A DNA stretch of 28,500 nucleotides, from NCBI GenBank assembly GCA_905221605.1, contig CAJNDS010001502.1:64001-92500 (forward strand). Direction: 5' to 3'. This document shows, one piece after another, positions 17,394 through 24,998 of this stretch; within the stretch, counting starts at the first letter, position 1; each line of letters starts with the position of its first letter. The notes under the pieces were generated by a model. It saw only the letters and a program-made list of their open reading frames with translations. It did not search any database and was not told where the DNA came from. The stretch is from Symbiodinium natans. Taxonomy: Eukaryota; Sar; Dinophyceae; Suessiales; Symbiodiniaceae. The position numbers and the translations under genes are program-made.

Positions 17394-17940
17394 CAATCCC
17401 CCCGGGAGGACCCGGGTAGTTTGTTGAGCCACAGGTTAGGACTGACCACGGGCCTGAGCTGTAGACCTGGTCCTGCTGCCAATGCGATTCCTGCAGGAAA
17501 ACGATTTTGAAGTTCTTGTACTCTGTTGTTGCCAAAAGGGCCAGAATCTCGTTCCAAACTCGACTTGTAATTGAGCCTGCGTTCCAAGTAAGGACTTCCA
17601 TGTCAAATTTGTGATGGATCTGTCTGTTCGGTTGAAAAGAACGCCTCTCCGCTTTCGCAGGAGACGCGAATTGTCCTTCATGAGCTCCTAGAGCCTGAGC
17701 TGTCAGAAGACGGCCTTTGTAAAGTGCTGCTCCCTTCGCCAGGGCAACTTTACAAGCTCTTTGGTAGCTTCGCTTGCCGGTTTTGTTCATGGTTAGCTGA
17801 CTTCGCTGCGCATGCTGCTCAGCTTCATCGGGGGGCGCTACTTCCCGAAACCCTCGATTCTGATCCATGGCTGGACCCTGGGACTTGGGACCCAGGCACC
17901 CAAGAAAGCTCGCTACGGCTACGAGAAATAAAATCCTCAT
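17394..17940 (-). pseudogene. LINE N-terminal fragment: start of AP-type endonuclease
   Basis: On minus from ATG 17940 (or ATG 17868) it reads a basic region KTGKRSYQRACKVALAKG, then DMEVLTWNAGSITSRVWNEI and FKIVFLQESHW, which are motifs I and II of an exonuclease-endonuclease-phosphatase domain (Asn and Glu of the active site). Sense fades after GPWSVLTCGSTNY near 17425. These are exactly the motifs lacking from the endonuclease fragment at 8580-9944, so this is best read as the 5' piece of LINE copy B cut off by the YR element. A separate related LINE fragment is the alternative. Upstream the frame runs into the triplet array. Confidence 0.75.
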
Positions 17941-17956
17941 CTTGGGCCAGAATCTT

Positions 17957-19095
<1,139 letters not shown>

Positions 19096-19344
19096 TGAAG
19101 AAATTGAAGTTGGCACGGAGGCAGCCACCGATATCAAGTACTCAGCACTGCAAAAGAGTGAAAAGTAAGCGCGGCTACCCCGACACCCTACTGTGAGTCA
19201 CTGCGTCCAGCACCCACGCACCAGCTGTTTAGCGAGCCGTACCTCTGGTGAGGCCGACACTCAGCGTTCCCGTCTAGTGACGTCTCACACAGGTAACGCT
19301 AAACAACTGGCAGAGGGCCGTAGGCAGAGCGCACCAAGGCGGCC
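19096..19344. other. Sequence between R1 and R2, absent at the first locus
   Basis: About 250 bp separates R1 from R2 here, whereas at 4477/4479 the two are adjacent. It is either an insertion here or a deletion there. No ORF, RNA gene or terminal repeats are evident. Confidence 0.5.
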
Positions 19345-19476
19345 TTGCACGTTCCAAGTAGGATGCCCAAATTGGATGCAGGGAAGCTGAGTTTGCGAAG
19401 CCTTACCTGGGACGCCTTGCGCGGCTCCTGGGGCCAGCGCTGCGACAGGGCAAAATTTCACACCTGGTCGAGAAAA
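19345..19476. repeat. Dispersed repeat R2, copy 2
   Basis: This matches 4479-4611 with a few substitutions. It is followed after 7 bp by a third copy of the 47-bp hairpin module (19484-19530). Confidence 0.8.
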
Positions 19477-19496
19477 TGTGGAGTTAAGGATATTCA

Positions 19497-19509
19497 GGAG
19501 GAAACCTCC
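19497..19509 (+). repeat. Single palindromic hairpin in third 47-bp module
   Basis: GGAGGAAACCTCC within 19484-19530, a copy of the module standing apart from R1. Confidence 0.85.
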
Positions 19510-19530
19510 TAATCTGATGCAATGAATCAA

Positions 19531-20192
19531 TAGGTTCAAGAAAACGGAAAGATTAAATTAAGATAGAAACAAAAGTGCATGGCAAACTAGAGTAGATCAA
19601 GATTGCCAGCTTGCTGACTGAAAAAGAGAATTAATGATTGTAGTTTGCCTGAAGCGCAAGCTGCTCACAACTGAAAGTTCCATCAAGTGTGAGCATGCAT
19701 GCTGGTGCTAACGAGATGATTAGCTGCAAGCAATGCTATCTGGAGATCACTCCCTGCCTGATTGTTCAGAGCATCGGTTGACGTCAGCCAAATGCAGCCT
19801 GCATCACGAGCGGTGTGCTCTGCATGGGGTAGGTGGGTGGGATCCCCATTGTGCAACACAGACTCAGGCAAGATTTCTTCCTCATAGCCGCTGATGGTCA
19901 CAAAAAGCCATCTGCTTTTGTTGCAAGGCTAGACAAGTGATATTGCAATCCCTTGCTGGAGAAGCTCCATTGCACTTTAATGTATGAAGAAGGTCTCAAG
20001 AAGATGAAAGATGCGAACAACATGGGAGGAAGCCTCCTAATGAAAGAAAGAAAGAGACACTATTATCAACCTCTGTGCTAAATGGAGTTCTGCCATACTA
20101 ATGCATGGCTTAGTCGAGCTGAGAGTTGCACCTTCAAAAGTGCCGATTTAGGTGTTGAAAAGTGTACAGGGAATCGGCGAGGTGCAGGAAGG
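19531..20192. other. Unassigned region, AT-richer
   Basis: No credible ORF longer than about 70 codons and no protein-like reading. The only recognisable item is the single hairpin at 20025-20037. It is probably intergenic, downstream of the minus-strand ORF ending at 20221. Confidence 0.5.
20025..20037 (+). repeat. Single palindromic hairpin, intergenic
   Basis: GGAGGAAGCCTCC in otherwise featureless DNA; not part of the 47-bp module. Confidence 0.8.
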
Positions 20193-20218
20193 GGAGGAAG
20201 CCTCCGGAGGTAGCCTCC
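20193..20218 (+). repeat. Double palindromic hairpin just after a stop codon
   Basis: Units at 20193-20205 (loop AAG) and 20206-20218 (loop TAG), 2 nt beyond the TGA of the minus-strand ORF that ends at 20221. Confidence 0.9.
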
Positions 20219-20220
20219 AC

Positions 20221-20775
20221 TCATTCTGTGAGTCCTGCCGAAATTGTGGTCCACTGTGCGATCGCTATGTTCATTTCCGCATCCTCTGCAAAGAACTCAT
20301 CACGCACCTGCCCAACCTCTTGTTGATACTGAGCGTCAAGATGCGGCGGAAGCATGCTTGAGGTATACCGGATAATGTGCGTCTCACGATAGAAGCTCTC
20401 TAGTTCGGTGAGGATCACGCTGTAGTACCACGTTCCTTGGGTGGTGGGAAGCTCGGTGAACCTCATCAGGCTTAAGTATCGTAGGCTGATGCTCCGCAAC
20501 TTTTGGCGCCGGGCCGCCTTGATTTCACGCCATTCATCATATCCGGTCAATGACTGTACTGCCCAAAGCAGTGTCTTCAACCTCTCTGCTTGGAGCACCT
20601 CATGTGCGTAGTTCATGAACTGAGCGAGGATTTTCACCTTGTGAGTGTAGAGATACTCCGCAACCCTTGTGCTGGTAGTCTCGGAGGAGATGTTCTGGTC
20701 CTCTGCAACTACCTGCTGGTGCACGAGAGCAACCAGGAGCGGAGTGAGCGCTTGCACCAAGCTAGTGCTCTCCAT
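20221..20775 (-). CDS. Unrecognised helical protein, about 184 residues
   Basis: The first ATG is at 20775 (MESTSLVQALTPLLVALVHQ). The product is predicted mostly helical: a hydrophobic N-terminal helix, ILAQFMNYAHEVLQAERLKT, a basic KAARRQKLRSISLRYLSLMR and an acidic C-terminus (DEFFAEDAEMNIAIAQW). No catalytic motif or named domain is recognised. The TGA stop is only 2 nt from the double hairpin at 20193-20218, so that hairpin would head the 3' UTR. It is the last of four co-oriented intronless ORFs downstream of LINE copy C; function unknown. Confidence 0.5.
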   Translation of the reverse strand: MESTSLVQALTPLLVALVHQQVVAEDQNISSETTSTRVAEYLYTHKVKILAQFMNYAHEVLQAERLKTLLWAVQSLTGYDEWREIKAARRQKLRSISLRYLSLMRFTELPTTQGTWYYSVILTELESFYRETHIIRYTSSMLPPHLDAQYQQEVGQVRDEFFAEDAEMNIAIAQWTTISAGLTE

Positions 20776-21055
20776 TGGAAACACAGGTGTTGATGGCTGG
20801 ATTCGAGGTTAGAATGGCTACTGCCAACGGAAGTGTGAAGCGGTTTCTTATGTCAGGCAGGCATTGACCATTGCTAACAAGCATGCAAGGGCTCTAGCTG
20901 AAAGCTGCACAGCTCCAGAACAAGGAACTGCAGAAGGAAGTGCCTGCCACTGCTTGTGGACTTCGCGACGCTAAGCTCACCTGGGCAATGTGCAGGTGGA
21001 GGGTGGGGAAACTCCTCTTAGAGCATGCAAAGAGAGACAACTCGTTCAGGCTGTA
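20776..21055. other. Spacer between minus-strand ORFs
   Basis: About 280 bp with no ORF or recognisable signal. It is presumably 3' UTR of the Tpt1-like ORF and 5' leader of the next. Confidence 0.4.
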
Positions 21056-23155
21056 TCAAAGTCTTTGTTGCCTTAAGCAGAGGGCGTACATGCTGTCTAC
21101 TTTAAAATGAAGTGGAGGAATCCTCCGGAGGAAGCCTCCCACTGCGAAAGTAGACCACGGCAGAACGAATTCGGTACAGGTGAAACTGCTGAGGACGCTG
21201 TAGAAGGGCAGAGACTTGCCTGTGTGCCGATCTATGACAGTGCTGATGTGGGACAGGTCAATGGGTCCACGCGTCAGCAGTACTCCATTCTTCGCCCGAC
21301 GCACTTTGTGTCCACTGTCGATCAAAGACGGCAGGTGGATCCAGATCTCCACTGAGGAGTCCTCCCTGACTCCTGCAGTTTTGGTTGGTGACAAAGACAT
21401 ATGTATGTCACGTCTTTGCATTCTGCGCAGCTGAGAGGAGCGAATCTGCTGCCAGGCCCGCCAGCTCGTCCCGTGGACACCCCACTCCGGTGTTGTTGAG
21501 GAGGTCAGAACCTCATGCAGTTGATCGTCGTCCAGTGGGATGTCACGACCATGACCCTGTAAGGCTCTGATGTAGATTTCACCGTCTTCCTCTGAGATCA
21601 TCTGCTCCATGCGGACCTTCTGTGAGGTTTCCAGTACTCGCTGTACTTCATGAACTGTCACTTCAGCCCGCCAGAATTGCCTGGAATTAAGAAGGCTTTT
21701 CAGATTGGCATAGCCAGCAGTGTCTAGCGAAATGCCATACTTCACTGGGTCATGTCTGAGAGCCTGTGTGAGGAGCTTGCCTATCATCTCTCGTCTGGTT
21801 TCGTGAGCGCCCCGTCCAGAGAGCCGATCAAGATTACCATCCAGATCTGCTAAACTTGGTGATTGCTGAGTTGCTGGCTGCCAGGCATGCTCTCTTCTGC
21901 CTCCCTCTTGATGCTGTGGGACTTCTTGATGAAATGGATCCTGTAGATCTGTGCCTGCGGAATCAGCAGCTGGTGACCAAATCCCCCAGGATTCATCACT
22001 ATCATCTTCGGGCTGATGCAAGGAGGTCGGCAGAGCGCTTTGGTCAGAGGCCATTGCCTTGTTTCCTCTCCCAGGAAGAGCTGCGGCCTGCCAGGTGGAG
22101 TTATCATCATCTTGAAAGACAGCTGATTCCTTGGCAGGTTGGGAGGAGGATCTTGGTGGATTTCTGTATGAACTCGGCTCCTCCGGTCTTTCCCTCGCTA
22201 TGCGTTGAATTGGGGCAGCTTCCGCAAGGGGGTTCCAGCCAGTCTGCACATAGGTCCCCAAAGGCAGTGAGTCTGTGATGTGAAGCAACAGCGCCTCGAG
22301 CTGGACGTAGTCTTCCCTGAGAATGTACTGATCCGTTGCTTTGGAGCCTCGGAGAGATCCTGCAGCCTGGTCGAACGACACTGCTAATTTGGCCGCAACT
22401 GCTCGTAGAGACTTGTTGCCTTCCTTCAAGATGGGAAACCATACATGCGTCACATATGACTCCGCCTTGCGCTCATGCCTGCCGGAATGGATGTAGACTC
22501 CTGGGTAGCCCTCGAAATATTGTTCTCCTTGAGAGGAATCCTGGGACGGTTGCAACTTTCCTAAATACAGGATCGAGTAGAGCGATTCCAATTTTGTCCC
22601 ATGATAGCCCACTCTGTCATCCGTGCCAGTGCGTCTCTGAACAACATCTCTTAGGGGGAAGCGCACCCAGTCTTCCTGCATGACAGGATCTCCCAACTTT
22701 GCAGTCAAATCTGAGTTGCTCGGACCTTTACGCGTTCTCAGAAATGTGCGGATAAATATTTTGGCCTCCTCCATGACATCCTTAGTCGGATCCAGTTGTT
22801 CACGCTCCTTGTGACGCTTGTTCCATGCATAGCGGCTCTGGACATGAGTGCTGGTGTTCCAGTCTGATGCCTGCCCACTGGCCCTCTGATCAAAATCAGG
22901 AACCAGAAAGGAAATGGATTCAGCTTGTTCTGGAGTTCTTTCGGAGGAAACCTCCGCGGAGGAAGCCTCCGCTCTCGGCAGGAAAGTGACAGGCTGTGAG
23001 GACGGAGCTGCTTTGGCCTTCTTGCCTCCTCTGTTGTGGTTCGGCTTACGCCGGGCCTGGCGCTGTGCGTCCCGCCAGCTCAGTGGTTCCTTGCCTTGTT
23101 GCTCTCGCCTTCTATTTAAAGCCTCAAACTCATCATTCGTCAAATCACGCTCCAT
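21056..23155 (-). CDS. Tpt1/KptA-type RNA 2'-phosphotransferase with an extra N-terminal HGT domain
   Basis: A 699-residue ORF from ATG 23155. Residues ~455-640 match the Tpt1/KptA fold: LLTQALRHDPVKYGISLD (Arg467), LKSLLNSRQFW, EIYIRALQGHG (Arg530, His535), GVHGTSWRAWQQI (561-563), RRDIHMSLSP, AGVREDSSVEIWI (Arg597) and NGVLLTRG. In the family these bind NAD+ and an RNA 2'-phosphate and move the phosphate to ADP-ribose, the last step of fungal-type tRNA splicing. All key positions are present. A second HGT motif (RVGYHGTKLESLYSILYLGKL, 182-201) followed by GVYIHSGRHERKAESY suggests another ADP-ribosyltransferase-like fold. The protein is about three times the usual length. Residues ~61-73 and ~672-682 are encoded by inserted double hairpins. 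It could be a host gene or cargo. Confidence 0.8.
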   Translation of the reverse strand: MERDLTNDEFEALNRRREQQGKEPLSWRDAQRQARRKPNHNRGGKKAKAAPSSQPVTFLPRAEASSAEVSSERTPEQAESISFLVPDFDQRASGQASDWNTSTHVQSRYAWNKRHKEREQLDPTKDVMEEAKIFIRTFLRTRKGPSNSDLTAKLGDPVMQEDWVRFPLRDVVQRRTGTDDRVGYHGTKLESLYSILYLGKLQPSQDSSQGEQYFEGYPGVYIHSGRHERKAESYVTHVWFPILKEGNKSLRAVAAKLAVSFDQAAGSLRGSKATDQYILREDYVQLEALLLHITDSLPLGTYVQTGWNPLAEAAPIQRIARERPEEPSSYRNPPRSSSQPAKESAVFQDDDNSTWQAAALPGRGNKAMASDQSALPTSLHQPEDDSDESWGIWSPAADSAGTDLQDPFHQEVPQHQEGGRREHAWQPATQQSPSLADLDGNLDRLSGRGAHETRREMIGKLLTQALRHDPVKYGISLDTAGYANLKSLLNSRQFWRAEVTVHEVQRVLETSQKVRMEQMISEEDGEIYIRALQGHGRDIPLDDDQLHEVLTSSTTPEWGVHGTSWRAWQQIRSSQLRRMQRRDIHMSLSPTKTAGVREDSSVEIWIHLPSLIDSGHKVRRAKNGVLLTRGPIDLSHISTVIDRHTGKSLPFYSVLSSFTCTEFVLPWSTFAVGGFLRRIPPLHFKVDSMYALCLRQQRL
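21114..21139 (+). repeat. Double palindromic hairpin in the C-terminus of the Tpt1-like ORF
   Basis: Units at 21114-21126 (loop AAT) and 21127-21139 (loop AAG). They encode the GGFLRRIPPL tail region, downstream of the recognisable Tpt1 domain. Confidence 0.9.
22943..22970 (+). repeat. Double palindromic hairpin in the N-terminus of the Tpt1-like ORF
   Basis: Units at 22943-22955 (loop AAA) and 22958-22970 (loop AAG), separated by GC. They encode AEASSAEVSSE in frame in a low-complexity region. Confidence 0.9.
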
Positions 23156-23557
23156 GTTGAGGGCCTGATCCTATTGGCTTGAGAGAAGCTTCGGCATTGC
23201 ATTGGGTCAATGAGCGAACTTCAACCAAGCAGCTGGTGGGTGTCCCTACAGAGGAGAAAGCTATTCTCAAATCCTCCAACCTGAAAGAGAACCCGGACAG
23301 GGGAGAAATATCCTAAGAAGGAAGAAGTGGTTGCTTCTCAGAGGGTGAGTGATTGCACTTGCTGTAATTCTGACACGCGTAGGCCGCCGACCGTAGCATG
23401 GAGGAAGCCTCCGGAGGAAGCCTCCCGAGCTATGCAATGCGAGTGCGTGCATACAGGCTGGGCTATGATGCAGTGATAGCAGAGGCTTTTGACTCCCTGG
23501 TGCTGAAGACATCTCACACGAGGACTGATTAATACAGACCATCTAGGAAGCTATGTA
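23156..23557. other. Spacer between minus-strand ORFs, with a double hairpin
   Basis: About 400 bp with no credible ORF. The double hairpin at 23400-23425 lies about 130 nt downstream of the 23558 stop, probably in its 3' UTR. Confidence 0.45.
23400..23425 (+). repeat. Double palindromic hairpin, intergenic
   Basis: Two perfect adjoining GGAGGAAGCCTCC units between the 133-residue ORF and the Tpt1-like ORF. Confidence 0.9.
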
Positions 23558-23959
23558 CTAGTACGGATTCTGAGCTGGCCGCCGTTGTGCTCGTGGCCTC
23601 ACACTGCTCGACGATGGTCCTGGTAGCATGACTCTGATGCCTTGGTAATGAAGAGTCCAGGTCAAGTAGTCCATCCGTTCAGAGAGAGCTTGGGTGTCGG
23701 ACAGACGATAGAGACGCTCGATGTGAGCTCCATAGATCTGTGCACTCTGAGCGAGCTGAGCCACCTCTGCGCTCAGTTGCCGGACTTGTCCATGTAGTCT
23801 GACCTGATCCCGTTGCAGTTCCTCGATGAGGTGAGCTTGAGCATCTATAAGCTTCTGGGCTTTGCTTAGCGCAGTATCCAGCTCCCAAAGTGCCACTCGA
23901 TCAGCCTCCGTAAAGATCCAGCCCTCTCTGGCATACATGCGCTCAGCTCGGTATGACAT
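23558..23959 (-). CDS. Small coiled-coil protein, 133 residues, unrecognised
   Basis: Starts at ATG 23959 (MSYRAERMYAREGWIFTEAD). Residues ~25-90 form an evident coiled coil (LDTALSKAQKLIDAQAHL, VRLHGQVRQLSAEVAQLA) with heptad-like Leu/Ala spacing. The end is Pro/Arg-rich (VRPRAQRRPAQNPY). No domain is recognised. Its place between the 278-residue ORF and the Tpt1-like ORF, same strand and no introns, suggests it belongs to the same unit. An accessory or ORF1-like role is only a guess. Confidence 0.5.
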   Translation of the reverse strand: MSYRAERMYAREGWIFTEADRVALWELDTALSKAQKLIDAQAHLIEELQRDQVRLHGQVRQLSAEVAQLAQSAQIYGAHIERLYRLSDTQALSERMDYLTWTLHYQGIRVMLPGPSSSSVRPRAQRRPAQNPY

Positions 23960-24145
23960 TGGCTCTCTACTAGCCAGCTATGGGATTGATTGCGCGAGCA
24001 AGAAAAGCTGCTGTGATTGGAGAGATACAGATGTTGCTGGGAGAGGAAGGCAAGCTGAGAGACAATTCGGCGCTTATTGATTGCAATGCAGAATTTTTAT
24101 GCCTCTATGTGAAAGGATCTTCTCAAGCTGAAGGTGCTCTAAGAG
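23960..24145. other. Short spacer between minus-strand ORFs
   Basis: A 186-bp gap with no recognisable signal. Confidence 0.4.
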
Positions 24146-24982
24146 CTAGCTGCTGCCGGATGCCTGCTTTGCAAGCGACTTAGCTGTTGGACTACGCTGT
24201 ACGCTCCCTGGCCTTAGTGAGCCTTCAATGGCTGCCCAGACTGCATTGTCCGTGAGTCCGGACAGGGCTTGATGGAACTTACCTTTGAGATGTTGGAGTT
24301 GGACCTGGATGTGAACTCGAACTGGGCCACCTGTCATCTTCTCGACGATCGGACGTGATGGCATGAGCCTGGAGATCAACTGTGGGTGCTGCGCAAGCTC
24401 CTCCAAGCACGTTTTGAGCAATTGAACAACGTCTTCAGCGGGGACTGCCCGTCGAGCAGTGTCAAGCACCGTCTTATCTTGCTCACTGCTCCACTGCTGG
24501 TAGACAAAGGCTGGAGCTTCGGTGTCCTTCGCACGTACCACCCAACCCTCTTTCTCCGCATCCGCTAGCACGTCTTCTTTAGTCTGAATCTGCTCTACTC
24601 TTTCTAAGGTCTGCTCCAAGACCAATCTCATGGCTCGAGTTCTGAATGGAGTAGACAACTTCGAAGCGTCTTTGGACTTCTCCGCATAGATGTTCGGTAG
24701 AATGGACAGCTCACCGGTGGTCAGGTACATGACCCAGCTCAGTTCCTGCTGAAGTGTGTTCAGCGAGTCCTCATGGTTGATGGACAGCCTGGTTAGGGAC
24801 TGTAGGACTTTCTCATTTGAAGCGCCCCGGCCAGTGCCCCGACCCCTTCCTTTGGCTTTCTGCTTTGGCAGGTTCTTCGGTTCAGCCTGTCTGATCTTCT
24901 TGGTTGGAGAATCATCTTCATCTGGCTCATCCGCACGCTTGGATTTGGAGGGTGCTGACGATTGTGCAAAGGCCTGCCTCAT
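24146..24982 (-). CDS. Second LINE-linked ORF, 278 residues, basic Gly/Lys N-terminus
   Basis: ATG at 24982 lies 16 nt after the TAG stop of LINE copy C. LINE copy B has the same 16-nt spacing and the same first ~15 codons (MRQAFAQxSAPxKSK), so the start of this ORF travels with the LINE. The N-terminus is basic and low-complexity (KSKRADEPDEDD, KIRQAEPKNLPKQKAKGRGR), like a nuclear or nucleic-acid-binding tail. The rest is helical (LEQTLERVEQIQTKEDVLAD, RVHIQVQLQHLKGKFHQALS). No domain is recognised. An ORF1-like RNA-binding role is possible, but its place downstream of RT would be unusual. Confidence 0.6.
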   Translation of the reverse strand: MRQAFAQSSAPSKSKRADEPDEDDSPTKKIRQAEPKNLPKQKAKGRGRGTGRGASNEKVLQSLTRLSINHEDSLNTLQQELSWVMYLTTGELSILPNIYAEKSKDASKLSTPFRTRAMRLVLEQTLERVEQIQTKEDVLADAEKEGWVVRAKDTEAPAFVYQQWSSEQDKTVLDTARRAVPAEDVVQLLKTCLEELAQHPQLISRLMPSRPIVEKMTGGPVRVHIQVQLQHLKGKFHQALSGLTDNAVWAAIEGSLRPGSVQRSPTAKSLAKQASGSS

Positions 24983-24998
24983 GGCTACCTAGCTGAAT

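Noticed and set aside
17425-17436. TGGCTCAA on minus, like the 3' end of the dinoflagellate spliced leader
   Set aside because: Only about 8 bases match and the rest of the leader is absent; no retro-copied mRNA boundary is supported.
19193-19901. Small ORFs in the R2 and following region
   Set aside because: Short, repeat-derived or compositionally random, with no recognisable protein features.
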